The translations under genes were made by a program, and so were the position numbers. From NCBI RefSeq assembly GCF_000238915.1, contig NZ_BAEG01000092.1, positions 37,417 through 101,416 of the forward strand: DNA of 64,000 nucleotides, read 5' to 3'. The notes beneath the pieces were generated by a model. That model saw only the letters and a program-made list of their open reading frames with translations, had not been told where the DNA came from and did not search any database. Positions 42,878 through 52,339 of the stretch are shown here, piece after piece (positions within the stretch are counted from its first letter, which is position 1; each line of letters starts with the position of its first letter). The DNA is from Arthrobacter globiformis NBRC 12137 (GTDB taxonomy: Bacteria; Actinomycetota; Actinomycetes; Actinomycetales; Micrococcaceae).

Positions 42878-44314
42878 TCAGACCTTGACGGACCCCTTCG
42901 GAACAAACAGGGTCTCAGCCTGTTCCAGCGACATGCCGTTCGTCTCCGGCACCTTGTACATGACGAAGAAGAACGAGGCTGCCGCGAAGAGTGCGTACAT
43001 GGCGTACGTCAGCGGCAGCGAGCCTGCGGCCATCACGGGGAAGCTCAGCGTGATGGCAAAGTTGGCGATCCACTGGGCGGCCGCGGCCAGGCCCAGGGCG
43101 CGGGCACGGATCCGGGCCGGAAAGATCTCGCCCAGCAGCACCCACACCAGCGGTCCCCAGGATGCGCCGAAGCTGATCACGAACACGTTCGCGGCCACCA
43201 GGGCTACGGGGCCCCAGGCGCCGGGGAGCGTGATGTCGGAGCCGGTGCCCTTGGCAGAGGCGAAGGCCAGGGCCATGGCGCCGAGGGAAACGGCCATGCC
43301 GATGGAGCCGGCCAGAAGGATGGGGCGGCGGCCGATCCTGTCCACGAGGGCGATGGCCACGAGCGTGACCAGGATGTTGGTGATGGAGGTGGCCACCGAG
43401 ATGGTCAGGGAATCCTTCTCCTGGAAACCCACGGCCTTCCAGAGCGTGGTGGAGTAGTAGAAGATCACGTTGATGCCCACGAACTGCTGCAGGACGGACA
43501 GGGTGATGCCGATCCAGACCACGGCCTGCAGTCCGAAGGCCTTGCCGCGCAGGGAGCCCTTCCTGCCGGCCAGCTGGTCCTCCTCGATGGCCTCCCGGAT
43601 TTCGCGCAGGTGGCGGTCGGTGTCCTCATCGGGGGCGATGGAGTCGAAGACCTTCCGTGCCAGGTCCTCCTTGCCCTGGACCACCAGGAAGCGCGGGGAC
43701 TCGGGCAGGGTAAACGCGATGACGCCGTAGAGCACGGCCGGAATAGCGGCGGCCAGGAACATCCAGCGCCAGGCCTCGATGCCCAGCCAGAATGCCTGGT
43801 GCGCGCCGCCGGCGGAGGTCGCGAACAGGGCGTCGGACAGCAGGGCGGCGAAGATGCCCGTGGTGATGGCCAGCTGCTGCAGCGATGCGAGCCGGCCGCG
43901 GACGTGCCGGGGCGAGATTTCGGAGATGTACGCGGGGGCAATAACGGAGGCCAGGCCGATGCCGAGACCGCCCACCAGGCGCCAGAAGATGAGATCCCAG
44001 ACGCTGAAGCAGAAGCCGGTGCCGATGGCGCTGATGAGGAACAGCAGTGCCCCAAGCTTCATCGCGGGGATGCGGCCGTAGCGGTCCGCGACCTTTCCGG
44101 CCAAGTACGCGCCGGCCGCGCAGCCGAGCAATGCCACTGCCACGGCGAAACCGGTGACTGCCTCACTGAGCGCGAATTCGTCCTTCATAGCATCCACGGC
44201 GCCGTTGACCACCGAGGAGTCGAAGCCGAAAAGGAAGCCGCCCACGGCGCCGGCAAGCGCCAGCCAGATCACCCGCTTGGGGATCTTGGCGGTTGTCTGC
44301 TTGTCGGTGGACAT
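42878..44314 (-). CDS. MFS sugar porter family transporter
   Basis: A 478-residue sugar:proton symporter of the SP family. It has GFLFGFDSSVVNGA in helix 1, DRYGRIPAMKLG, RLVGGLGIGLASVIAPAYISEISPRHVRGRLASLQQL, PESPRFLVVQGK, QQFVGINVIFYYSTTLW and the C-terminal VPETNGMSLEQ signature. It takes up a monosaccharide or polyol such as glucose, xylose or inositol. ATG 44314 is preceded by AGGGAG; a start 13 codons upstream is less likely. Monocistronic. Confidence 0.92.
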   Translation of the reverse strand: MSTDKQTTAKIPKRVIWLALAGAVGGFLFGFDSSVVNGAVDAMKDEFALSEAVTGFAVAVALLGCAAGAYLAGKVADRYGRIPAMKLGALLFLISAIGTGFCFSVWDLIFWRLVGGLGIGLASVIAPAYISEISPRHVRGRLASLQQLAITTGIFAALLSDALFATSAGGAHQAFWLGIEAWRWMFLAAAIPAVLYGVIAFTLPESPRFLVVQGKEDLARKVFDSIAPDEDTDRHLREIREAIEEDQLAGRKGSLRGKAFGLQAVVWIGITLSVLQQFVGINVIFYYSTTLWKAVGFQEKDSLTISVATSITNILVTLVAIALVDRIGRRPILLAGSIGMAVSLGAMALAFASAKGTGSDITLPGAWGPVALVAANVFVISFGASWGPLVWVLLGEIFPARIRARALGLAAAAQWIANFAITLSFPVMAAGSLPLTYAMYALFAAASFFFVMYKVPETNGMSLEQAETLFVPKGSVKV

Positions 44315-44566
44315 GGTTCTCCCTTGGTTCGGGGGTGGGTGGATGCGGTGCAAACGTCGTCGGCTGCGGAAACCGGCCCTGTCGGCCGGCGCACACGCGC
44401 CTAACAGTGTGCCACGTCACCGCCTGCTGATCCACTCCGGGACGGAGGACGACGACGGCGGCCGGTCCCGCCGTCGTCCATCTCCCGGCCTGGCTCCGGG
44501 CCGTCACGCAGCGCAGGCTTTTGCTTGCCGAGGCGCCGGTGCGTCCCGGAATTCCGCGGAAACGAA

Positions 44567-44597
44567 ACGGCGGGCAGCCCGAAAGGCTGCCCGCCGT
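44567..44597 (-). terminator. terminator of the 14-TMS MFS exporter
   Basis: A 13-bp stem (ACGGCGGGCAGCC at 44567-44579 with 44585-44597) and loop CGAAA lie 15 bp past the stop. On the minus strand TTCGTTTCC follows. The rest of the 298-bp gap up to the sugar porter start shows no gene. Confidence 0.85.
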
Positions 44598-44612
44598 GAC
44601 GTGCAGGTGCGG

Positions 44613-46265
44613 CTAGTGCGCCGAAACGGAATCCTTGGCCACGGCCTTGGGGTCCGTCAGTTTCTTCTTCGGCAGCGCGAAGCTGATGAGGAAGGCGATG
44701 CCGGTGAGGACGGCGGCGGTGAGCATGACCGCGTCGATCGACTGGGCAAAGCCCTCCGTGATGGGCCGGGTGAGCACCGGGTTCGCGGTGTGCAGCCAGC
44801 TGGTGTCGTTGAGGGAGTCGTTGCTGGCGCCGTTCTTGAAGAAGTCGTAGAGCTTGGCGTTGGCGGGGTCGGCGGCGACGGCGGGGTCCTGGAGGACCTT
44901 CACGTAGTCGGCGTTCTGCATGGCGTCCTTCATGCCGTTGGCGATCTTGTCCGCGGCCATGCTGAACAGCATGGAAATGAACACGGCTGTGCCCACCGCG
45001 CCGCCCATGGAGCGGAAGAACGCGGCGGTGGAGGTGCCCACGCCCATGTCCTTCGCGGGCACCGAGACCTGCATCGCGAGGGTGAGCGGCTGCATGCAGA
45101 AGCCCAGGCCCAGCCCGAAGAAGACCGCAACCAGCCCGGGGACCCAGAGTTCGGTGTCAGCGCCAAGCGACAGCCCCATGACGACGGCGGCTGTGGTCAG
45201 GATGGCGGTGCCGAGGATCGGAAAAATCCGGAAGGTGCCCGATGACGAGATGGTCCGTCCGGCGGTGATGGAGCCGGTCAGGATGCCGATCGTGAAGGTG
45301 ATCATCATCAGTCCGGCTTCGGTGGGCGTCAGGCCCTTGACCAGCTGCAGGTACATGGGCAGCATGGCGATGGCACCGAACATGCCGATGCCGATGATGA
45401 AGTTCAGCAGCGAGGACAGCCCGAACGTGACATTCCGGAAGAGACGCAGCGGGATCAGGGCGTAGTCCCCGGCACGCCGTTCGGCCAGCAGGAACGCGAC
45501 GACGCCGACGATGCCCAGGCCGTAGCAGATGAAGGAGCTGGCCGAGGTCCAGCCCCAGGTGCGGCCCTGTTCGGCGACGAGCAGCAGCGGCACGATCGCC
45601 AGGGTAATGGCGGCGGCGCCCCAGTAGTCGATCCGCTGCTTGACATGTTTGGCGGGCAGGTGGAGGTAGAGGAACACCACGGCCAGCGCGGCCAGGCCGA
45701 TGGGCAGGTTGATGAAGAAGACCCAGCGCCACCCGTCGAAGCCGAGGATGCTCTCCGAACCGGCAAAGGCGCCGCCCACCACCGGGCCGAGGACCGAGGA
45801 GATGCCGAACACGGACATGAAGTAGCCCTGGAACTTGGCCCGGTCCTTAAGCGGGACGATGTCGCCGATGATGGTCAGCGCCAGTGCCAGCAGGCCGCCG
45901 GCGCCCATGCCCTGGATGCCGCGGGCGATGGCCAGTTCGGTCATCGAGTGCACCGATCCCGCATACAGCGAGCCGGCCAGGAAGATGATGATCGCTGCGA
46001 GGTAGAGCGGGCGTCGGCCGAAGATGTCGCTGAGCTTGCCGTACAGCGGCGTGGTGACCGTGGACGTGATGAGGTACGCGGTGGTCGCCCACGCCTGGAG
46101 TGAGAGCCCGTCCAGGTCGTTGGCGATGGTGTAGATGGACGTGGACACGATGGTCTGGTCCAGCGAGGAAAGGAACATGCCGAGCATCAGCCCCACCATG
46201 ACGGTGATGGTCTGCCGCTGCGTCAGGGCCTCTCCGGGCGCGGGTCCGGCGGTGGTTTTGGACAT
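44613..46265 (-). CDS. MFS multidrug exporter, DHA2 (EmrB/QacA) family
   Basis: A 550-residue protein with about fourteen membrane helices. LGMFLSSLDQTIVSTSIYTIANDLDG is the DHA2 motif D1-type helix 1; LYGKLSDIFGRRPLYLAA is motif A; and RGIQGMGAGGLLALALTIIGDIVPLKDRAKFQG, VLGPVVGGAF (motif C) follow. It exports drugs or cations using the proton gradient. The loop before the last helices is unusually long (KNGASNDSLNDTSWLHTANPV). A palindromic operator lies upstream but no regulator is adjacent. Confidence 0.9.
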   Translation of the reverse strand: MSKTTAGPAPGEALTQRQTITVMVGLMLGMFLSSLDQTIVSTSIYTIANDLDGLSLQAWATTAYLITSTVTTPLYGKLSDIFGRRPLYLAAIIIFLAGSLYAGSVHSMTELAIARGIQGMGAGGLLALALTIIGDIVPLKDRAKFQGYFMSVFGISSVLGPVVGGAFAGSESILGFDGWRWVFFINLPIGLAALAVVFLYLHLPAKHVKQRIDYWGAAAITLAIVPLLLVAEQGRTWGWTSASSFICYGLGIVGVVAFLLAERRAGDYALIPLRLFRNVTFGLSSLLNFIIGIGMFGAIAMLPMYLQLVKGLTPTEAGLMMITFTIGILTGSITAGRTISSSGTFRIFPILGTAILTTAAVVMGLSLGADTELWVPGLVAVFFGLGLGFCMQPLTLAMQVSVPAKDMGVGTSTAAFFRSMGGAVGTAVFISMLFSMAADKIANGMKDAMQNADYVKVLQDPAVAADPANAKLYDFFKNGASNDSLNDTSWLHTANPVLTRPITEGFAQSIDAVMLTAAVLTGIAFLISFALPKKKLTDPKAVAKDSVSAH

Positions 46266-46315
46266 GGGTGCTCCAGGGTCAAGAGAAAGGGGGATCGCAT
46301 TTTATAGTTGCTTTC

Positions 46316-46330
46316 AGTAACTATGTTACT
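46316..46330. promoter_or_regulatory. operator-like palindrome AGTAAC-TAT-GTTACT upstream of the DHA2 exporter
   Basis: A perfect 15-bp palindrome, 50 bp upstream of the exporter start. A further TATAGTT half-site-like element at 46303-46309 pairs with AACTAT across it. It resembles TetR or MarR operators of drug exporters. Confidence 0.65.
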
Positions 46331-46384
46331 TCCTGCTTTGTTCCCCGGAGCAACGAAATTTTTTTGGGGTGCGACGGCCGAGGT

Positions 46385-46912
46385 TCAGCGTTCGACGAGG
46401 ATGCCGTCGGGATCGCACCAGATCGTGGCCCCGGCGCGGATGGTCACGCCGTCGATCAGCAGGTCCACATCTGTTTCCCCCGCACCGGCCTTGGCGCTCT
46501 TGCGCGGGTTGCTGCCGAGTGCCTTGACGCCGAGCGGCAGTTCCGCGATGGCCCCGCGGTCGCGGATGGCACCGTTAATTACGACGCCGGCCCAGCCGTT
46601 TGCCACGGCGCTCGCCGCGATCATGTCCCCCATCAGGGCGGTCCGCAGGGAACCGGCGCCGTCGACGACGAGCACGGCTCCGTTGCCGGGGGTGGCAAGG
46701 ATCGATTTGACCAGGGCGTTGTCCTCCAGGCAGCGCACGGTCCGGACAGGGCCGCTGAAATGCGTACGGCCGCCCAGGGACTGGAACTGCAGGGAGATGG
46801 AGTCCAGTTCGTCGCCGCGCTCATCGTAGAGGTCTGCGGTGTTGACGCTGCGGCTGGAGGCCGCGGGAGAGGCGTCCGGGGTTTCTGGCGTGCTTGCCGG
46901 GGAATCGGTCAT
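46385..46912 (-). CDS. RraA-like protein (4-hydroxy-4-methyl-2-oxoglutarate aldolase superfamily)
   Basis: A 175-residue RraA-fold protein. GDMIAASAVANGWAGVVINGAIRDRGAIAELPLGVKALG holds the GD...RD residues that bind metal and oxoacid in HMG/CHA aldolases. It could be an aldolase or an RNase E regulator-like protein; the fold alone does not decide. ATG 46912 has AGGAGG five bases before the start; an upstream ATG 33 codons earlier is unsupported. Divergent from an MFS gene with a 98-bp gap. Confidence 0.82.
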   Translation of the reverse strand: MTDSPASTPETPDASPAASSRSVNTADLYDERGDELDSISLQFQSLGGRTHFSGPVRTVRCLEDNALVKSILATPGNGAVLVVDGAGSLRTALMGDMIAASAVANGWAGVVINGAIRDRGAIAELPLGVKALGSNPRKSAKAGAGETDVDLLIDGVTIRAGATIWCDPDGILVER

Positions 46913-47010
46913 TGGTCCTCCTCGAAATGCGTGTGGACAACCCGCGTGCGGGCCGTGCTGCTCACGATAGTCTGAAACCACACCGACCATCAGTTCATGG
47001 GGGAGCCGCA

Positions 47011-48312
47011 ATGAGCCTGTCCGACCTGCCGGGGCACGTCCCAGACCCTTCCGCCGTGGCCGCCTCCCCCGGAAGTGGTTCGACGGCGGCCCTCGCCGAA
47101 CCGGAGCGGAAGGTCACCGCGCGCTGGGTCACCGGCCTGGTCCTTGTCAACGTCGGCATCAATGCCGCCTTCTTCGGGCCCATCAACATCTTCATTGGCC
47201 AACAGGCCATCAGCATCGATGCACCCAGCAAGGAAGCGATCTTTTCGCTCGTCACCGGCTGCGGCGCCGCGGTTTCGCTGGTGGCCAATCCGCTTTTCGG
47301 CGCCCTGTCCGACCGCACGGTCTCCGGCTTCGGCCGGCGTGCCCCGTGGATCCTGGCCGGAGCCATCCTCGCGGCGGCGGCACTGCTGGCGATGTCCGGG
47401 GCAACGACCGTTGCCATGATGCTGCTGTTCTGGTGCCTGGTCCAGCTCGGTGCGAACGCCGCTTACGCCGCCATCACGGCGGCCGTTCCGGACCGCGTTC
47501 CGGTGCCCCAGCGCGCCACCGTTGGCGGGTTGGCCGCCATGGGTCAGACTGTTGGCATCCTTATCGGCGCCGTCTTTGGTGCGGTGGTCTCCGGGAACTA
47601 TATGGTGGGGTACTGGCTCTGTGCCGCGGCCCTCGTACTGTCAGTTTTGCCGTATCTGTTCCACCGGAACGATCCTGTGCTGCCATTGTCCGCGCGCCCG
47701 CCGTTCCGGCTGAAGGCCTTCGCCCGGGGTTTCTGGATCAGCCCGGTACGGCACCCTGACTTTGCCTGGGCCTGGATCACGCGCTTCCTGATGAACGTGG
47801 GCAACCAGCTGACCATCGTGTACCTGCTTTTCTTTCTCCGGGACGTCATTGGCCATGAGGACCCGGCCCTGGGTGTGCTGGTCCTTACCGGAATCTACGC
47901 GGTCCTGGTGATTATCACCGCGGTGCTGGCCGGACCGTGGAGCGACCGGGTAGGTAAACGGAAGCCATTCGTGATCGGGTCATCCCTTGCCATCGCCATG
48001 GCAGGACTCATCCTGGCCTTCTTCCCTGTCTGGCCCGGTGCACTCGCCGGCGCTGCCGTGCTGGGGATCGGCTTCGGCGCCTACCTGGCGGTGGATTTTG
48101 CCCTGCTGACGCAAGTCCTGCCGCAGGCGGCGGACCGGGGTAAGGACATGGGGGTCATCAACGTGGCCGCCTCCCTGCCGCAGGTGTTTGCCCCGACGCT
48201 CGCCTTCCTGTCCATCCAGTACCTCGGCGGCTATGTCACGCTGTTTTCCGCCGCCGCCGTCATCGGCCTGCTGGGTGCCGTGTTCGTGGTGAAGATCAAG
48301 GGCGTCGCCTAG
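47011..48312 (+). CDS. MFS transporter, GPH/SLC45-like
   Basis: A 433-residue protein with twelve membrane helices. NPLFGALSDRTVSGFGRRAPWILAGA and GPWSDRVGKRKPFVIGSS are paired D-R-x-G-[RK]-[RK] loops as in sugar-type GPH and SLC45 carriers, and helix 1 (VLVNVGINAAFFGPINIFIGQQA) is similar to those. Substrate may be a disaccharide or glycoside. ATG 47011 has GGGGGAG at good spacing. Divergent from the RraA-like gene. No regulator of its own is adjacent except the TetR downstream. Confidence 0.82.
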   Translation: MSLSDLPGHVPDPSAVAASPGSGSTAALAEPERKVTARWVTGLVLVNVGINAAFFGPINIFIGQQAISIDAPSKEAIFSLVTGCGAAVSLVANPLFGALSDRTVSGFGRRAPWILAGAILAAAALLAMSGATTVAMMLLFWCLVQLGANAAYAAITAAVPDRVPVPQRATVGGLAAMGQTVGILIGAVFGAVVSGNYMVGYWLCAAALVLSVLPYLFHRNDPVLPLSARPPFRLKAFARGFWISPVRHPDFAWAWITRFLMNVGNQLTIVYLLFFLRDVIGHEDPALGVLVLTGIYAVLVIITAVLAGPWSDRVGKRKPFVIGSSLAIAMAGLILAFFPVWPGALAGAAVLGIGFGAYLAVDFALLTQVLPQAADRGKDMGVINVAASLPQVFAPTLAFLSIQYLGGYVTLFSAAAVIGLLGAVFVVKIKGVA

Positions 48313-48459
48313 CGCCTCGCCGGTCCAAAACTGCCGGGCACGGGGGCAGGCCCCGCAGCTCCCGGGCGGCACGCCGGGCCTCCGGGGAGCGGGCCAGGCT
48401 CCCAGGGAACCCGGAGACCTGTGCCGTATAGTGGAGTGCGAATCGCGGCAGGACCGGGA

Positions 48460-49101
48460 ATGGGGCTCTCCCTGACTGCACCAGGAATCTCAACCTCCGG
48501 ACTGATGATGCTTGACTCTATGCCTGATCTTCCGCCCATGGCCGCCCCGCCCTCCCTTCCCCGGCAGCAGCGCCGCTATAACCGCATCCTCGAGGTGGCT
48601 GCCGGGTTCGCGCGTAAAGGCCTCCAGTCCGTGACACTTTCCGAGGTTGCCGCCCAGGCCAACGTTCCCCTCGGCACCCTGTACCGCTACTTTCCCTCCG
48701 CCACCCATCTGATGCTTGCCCTTTACCGGCATCAGCTCGGCGAGCTCAAGACAGGGACCGGGCCGGGCACCGTCCGCATCCATGCACTCTCCGGCGTGGC
48801 CATGGAAATCTTCCACATGCGCGTCATGCAGCCTGCCGTGGAGCAGTGCCTCAGCCAGGGCGTGTACCTCAAGGACCGGGACACCACCGGCCTGCTGCGG
48901 GAGATCGACTCCTTGGCGGAACGGGCCGTGACCGCCGTGTGCGGCGACGCGGCCGTCGCCCGCGTTCTCTTGCCAACGGTCAGCGGTCTAGTCCAGTCGG
49001 TGCGCTGTCGCCGGCTTTCCCTGTTGGAGGCGGAGGAAGACCTGAAGAAGGCATGTACGTTGTTGATGCCGGCACCCCGGCTGGCGCGGAATAGCGCGTA
49101 A
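48460..49101 (+). CDS. TetR family regulator
   Basis: A TetR protein of about 213 residues from ATG 48460; helix-turn-helix RYNRILEVAAGFARKGLQSVTLSEVAAQANVPLGTLYRYFPSATHLMLAL. The C-terminal domain includes the conserved VLLPTVSGLVQSVRCRRLS. It resembles KstR-like TetR proteins in the DNA-binding part. Start uncertain: GTG 48421 and 48436 lie before or at a possible TATAGT -10 (48427-48432), and ATG 48505 is a further candidate. The target genes are unknown; the MFS upstream ends 147 bp away. Confidence 0.75.
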   Translation: MGLSLTAPGISTSGLMMLDSMPDLPPMAAPPSLPRQQRRYNRILEVAAGFARKGLQSVTLSEVAAQANVPLGTLYRYFPSATHLMLALYRHQLGELKTGTGPGTVRIHALSGVAMEIFHMRVMQPAVEQCLSQGVYLKDRDTTGLLREIDSLAERAVTAVCGDAAVARVLLPTVSGLVQSVRCRRLSLLEAEEDLKKACTLLMPAPRLARNSA

Positions 49102-49327
49102 CTGGTCTAGACCGGCAGGTCATAAAAGGCCCAAAAAACTATGAAACAGGCCACAACTTGGCCCAAAATATGCTTTATTCCGTCAAACCGCCCCGATCTG
49201 GCACCGGCTGGGCTTTTGTCCTGTCTAACATGGCAGTAGCGGAGTGGCCAGCACCCAGCACCTCCACGGGCTTTCTGACGGAACCCGCCACCCTTGGGCC
49301 GTCAGCGGAAGCGCGTTTCTGACCATC

Positions 49328-49356
49328 TTGAGCCTCGAATGCTTGAGCCATACTGT
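49328..49356 (+). promoter_or_regulatory. promoter of the malic enzyme gene
   Basis: TTGAGC (49328-49333), a 17-bp spacer and TACTGT (49351-49356) form a good sigma-70-type promoter 36 bp before the GTG start. CTTGAGCC occurs twice, 14 bp apart. The rest of the 291-bp gap (49102-49392) shows no ORF of note. Confidence 0.65.
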
Positions 49357-49392
49357 GCCGTGCGCCCACGGCTAGCAACAGGAGACAACGAC

Positions 49393-50598
49393 GTGTCCAC
49401 TGAAACTATCGCTCCGAATGACACCAGCGCAGCCGCAGAGCTGACTGACCAGGAAATTTTCGCTGCCCACGAGGGCGGCAAGCTTTCCATCGCCAGCACC
49501 GTTCCCCTCAGCAACAAGCGCGACCTCTCCATCGCCTACACGCCGGGCGTTGCCCAGGTCAGCCGGGCCATCCACGCTGACCCGGAACTCGCCAAGAGCC
49601 ACACCTGGGCCCAGCGCCTCGTGGCCGTCGTCAGCGACGGCACCGCCGTCCTCGGCCTCGGAAACATCGGCCCCAGCGCCTCGCTGCCCGTCATGGAGGG
49701 CAAGTCCGCCCTCTTCAAGGCCTTCGGCGAGCTGGACTCCATCCCGCTGGTCCTCAACACCACCGACGTCGATGAGATCGTGGAAACCCTTGTCCGGCTG
49801 CGCCCCAGCTTCGGTGCCGTCAACCTTGAGGACATCGCCGCCCCGCGCTGCTTCGAACTGGAAGAAAAGCTCATCGAAGCCCTCGACTGCCCCGTCATGC
49901 ACGATGACCAGCACGGCACCGCCGTCGTGGTCCTCGCCGCGCTCACCGGCGCCGCCAAGGTCACCGGCCGGGGGCTCGAGGAACTCCGTGTGGTGATCTC
50001 CGGCGCCGGCGCCGCAGGCATTGCCATCGCGGAAATCCTCCTCACCGCGGGCATCGATGACGTGGTGCTGCTGGATTCGCGCGGCGTGATCAACTCCGAG
50101 CGGGCCGACATCGCCGCCGACCCGGCCAGCAAGAAGGCCCAGATGGCGCAGCGCAGCAACCCGCGCGGCATCTCGGGCGGCCCCGGGGAAGCCCTGCTGG
50201 GCGCGGACGTCTTCGTCGGCGTTTCCTCCTCCAAGCTGGATGAGGAGCACCTGAAGCTGATGAACCACAGCTCCATCGTGTTCGCACTGTCCAACCCGGA
50301 CCCCGAAGTCCTGCCCGAGGTCGCGTCCAAGTACGCCGCGGTTGTGGCCACCGGCCGCAGCGACTTCCCCAACCAGATCAACAACGTCCTGGCGTTCCCC
50401 GGCATCTTCCGCGGCGCACTGGACGCCGGTGCGCGCCGCATCACCCCTGCCATGAAGGTTGCCGCGGCCCGCGCCATTGCCGAACTGGCCGATGACAAGC
50501 TGTCCGCGTCCTACATTGTGCCCAGCCCGCTGGACCCGCGCGTTGCCCCGGCGGTCACGGCGGCGGTTGCCGCGGCAGTCGAAGCCGAAGCCAACTAA
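49393..50598 (+). CDS. NAD(P)-dependent malic enzyme
   Basis: A 401-residue malic enzyme: oxidative decarboxylation of malate to pyruvate. The N-terminal region has the catalytic tyrosine in SIAYTPGVAQVSRAI. GLGNIGPSASLPVMEGKSALFKAFG, the metal-binding EDIAAPRCFELEEKL, and the cofactor loop VVISGAGAAGIAIAEILL follow. It is the short prokaryotic form without a phosphotransacetylase domain. GTG 49393 has AGGAGA upstream; earlier in-frame codons are unsupported. Well expressed by appearance (codon bias toward C/G with few rare codons). Confidence 0.93.
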   Translation: MSTETIAPNDTSAAAELTDQEIFAAHEGGKLSIASTVPLSNKRDLSIAYTPGVAQVSRAIHADPELAKSHTWAQRLVAVVSDGTAVLGLGNIGPSASLPVMEGKSALFKAFGELDSIPLVLNTTDVDEIVETLVRLRPSFGAVNLEDIAAPRCFELEEKLIEALDCPVMHDDQHGTAVVVLAALTGAAKVTGRGLEELRVVISGAGAAGIAIAEILLTAGIDDVVLLDSRGVINSERADIAADPASKKAQMAQRSNPRGISGGPGEALLGADVFVGVSSSKLDEEHLKLMNHSSIVFALSNPDPEVLPEVASKYAAVVATGRSDFPNQINNVLAFPGIFRGALDAGARRITPAMKVAAARAIAELADDKLSASYIVPSPLDPRVAPAVTAAVAAAVEAEAN

Positions 50599-50684
50599 GG
50601 CCGACGCCGGCTTGGGCCGGCTGAAGCGTCGGCTTGAACGCTGGCCGGGAACGGCTGACTGAAGGCGCACGGCTGACTGGAGCC

Positions 50685-50724
50685 CGACGGCGGTGCCTCC
50701 CCTGCTGGGGAGGCGCCGCCGTCG
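50685..50724 (+). terminator. terminator after malic enzyme
   Basis: An 18-bp stem (50685-50702 with 50707-50724, one G-U pair) around TGCT, about 87 bp after the stop, followed by TCGTTCCCC. A strong hairpin though late. Confidence 0.75.
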
Positions 50725-50786
50725 TCGTTCCCCGCAAGGTCCGCGCTCCGCGGACTCCCGCCCCGCCCGGACCCTAGACTGGGGGC

Positions 50787-51290
50787 ATGAACGCCCAAAC
50801 CCTCGTGACCGTCCTCTGCGGCCTGGCCATCCTGGTAGGCGTTGCCGGAACCGTCATTCCCGTCCTGCCCGGCAGCTTCCTGATCGGCCTGAGCCTGTTG
50901 GCGTGGGCAATCTGGGGCGGTGAGGGCGCCACCGGCTGGGTGGTATTCGCCGTGGGCATGGTGTTTGTGCTGGCAGGCATGGCGGCCAGCGCCGTCCTCG
51001 CCGGCCGCAAACTGAAGGAACACCGTATTCCCAACCGGAGCGTCGCCGTCGGGGTTGTACTGGGCATTGCCGGCATGTTCGTCATTCCTGTGGTGGGCCT
51101 GTTCGTGGCCTTCGCCGCCGGGCTGCTGCTCAGCGAAGTCCAGCGCACGCGAAACTTCCGGGCGGCGCTCACTTCGAGCTGGGCGGCCCTGAAGGCCACC
51201 GGGCTGGGAATGCTCATGGAGTTCGGCCTGGCCTGCCTGGCGGCCAGCACCTGGGTGGTCGGCGTCTGGGTGGGCGCCGCTTCGGCTTAG
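50787..51290 (+). CDS. DUF456 family membrane protein
   Basis: A 167-residue protein with four or five membrane segments. The starting segment VLCGLAILVGVAGTVIPVLPGSFLIGLSLLAWAIW and the mid loop RKLKEHRIPNRSVAVGVVLGIAGMFVIPVVGLFVAFAAGLLLSE match DUF456. Function unknown; Gly-rich repeats may form pores or hairpins in the membrane. TAGACT (50775-50780) lies six bases before ATG 50787, so the message is probably leaderless. Confidence 0.82.
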   Translation: MNAQTLVTVLCGLAILVGVAGTVIPVLPGSFLIGLSLLAWAIWGGEGATGWVVFAVGMVFVLAGMAASAVLAGRKLKEHRIPNRSVAVGVVLGIAGMFVIPVVGLFVAFAAGLLLSEVQRTRNFRAALTSSWAALKATGLGMLMEFGLACLAASTWVVGVWVGAASA

Positions 51291-51316
51291 TTCCGGCCCG
51301 CCATTAGCATGGAGGA

Positions 51317-52279
51317 ATGAGCGCGGGGCAGTTTCCAGGACCGATCTACCGCGACACGCGCGACCTCACCCCCTTCGGCGGCGGCAAGGTCCGCACCCCG
51401 GTGCACGAAATAGCCGAGGGCGTGGGCGGGCTGATCCACGGCGTGCTCGGGGGAGGGGACTCCCGGATCAGCGTGGACGGAAGCGTTCCGCGGCTCAAGC
51501 TGCTGCCCGGCAAGGCTGCCAGGACCGTGTACGACGCCATCTTCTCCAGCGCCGATCCCAACCGGCTCATCGCCGCCGGCCGCGCCTATCCCGGCTGGGC
51601 CGGGCTCTGCTGCGTGATGGCCGGGCTCCTCGCCTACAAGCAGGGCGGTTACCTGCGGGCCGCGGAGCTGCTGCAGCGTGGGCTCTCCATCAGGAACGAC
51701 GACGAGGCCAACCAGTTCGCCGCCAGTTACCTGACGCGGGTGGTCACCCGGGTCGAGGTGGCCGAACGCATCGTGGTGCCGGTGCTGTTCAGCGAGGAGT
51801 CGGTCTTCCTTGCGCTCTCCCATTGCCTCCGGGAAACGGGCCAAACCGAGGCGGCTTTTGAAACCCTGGTCAGGCTGCCGCCGTCGCTGCCCACCGCACT
51901 GGCGAGGTGTGCACTGGCTGCCGCCCTGGGCAGGGACCAGGAGGTGGTGGTCTGGACGGAGGGCCTGCTGAACGCGGACGACCTCTCCGCGGCGCTGCTT
52001 CTGGTGCGGGCGCGCTCCCTCCGCCGGCTCGGCGCGTACGGGCAGGCCCAGCAGGCACTCAAGGAAGTCCTGCGGCGGCAGAAGACCAGCATGTCCCTGC
52101 GCAACGACGCCCTGACCGACCGTGCCCTGATGCTCCTGGACAACGGCCGGAAGTCCCTCAATCCGCGGGACTGGCAGCGCGGCAAGCAGGGGGAGCTCGA
52201 AACGTTCGAGGTCATCCGCAAGGACATCGAGGCCCGCCGGGCGTGGGAACAGAAATGGAAGCAGTTCGGCGGCGACTGA
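51317..52279 (+). CDS. helical-repeat (TPR-like) protein of unknown function
   Basis: A 320-residue soluble protein. Several 34-residue-like helical pairs are visible: AGLCCVMAGLLAYKQGGYLRAAELLQRGLSI, ALSHCLRETGQTEAAFETLVRLP, ALLLVRARSLRRLGAYGQAQQALKEVL. These look like tetratricopeptide repeats. The N-terminal 70 residues and the basic C-terminus (RKDIEARRAWEQKWKQF) are not from a known domain. ATG 51317 has GGAGGA immediately before it and TAGCAT before that. It may scaffold a partner; no partner is evident. Confidence 0.7.
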   Translation: MSAGQFPGPIYRDTRDLTPFGGGKVRTPVHEIAEGVGGLIHGVLGGGDSRISVDGSVPRLKLLPGKAARTVYDAIFSSADPNRLIAAGRAYPGWAGLCCVMAGLLAYKQGGYLRAAELLQRGLSIRNDDEANQFAASYLTRVVTRVEVAERIVVPVLFSEESVFLALSHCLRETGQTEAAFETLVRLPPSLPTALARCALAAALGRDQEVVVWTEGLLNADDLSAALLLVRARSLRRLGAYGQAQQALKEVLRRQKTSMSLRNDALTDRALMLLDNGRKSLNPRDWQRGKQGELETFEVIRKDIEARRAWEQKWKQFGGD

Positions 52280-52339
52280 GGCGCTGCTTGTGGGCGGCAG
52301 GCTCTTGTGGCTGGTACAGGGCCGCGATACAACGGACCC

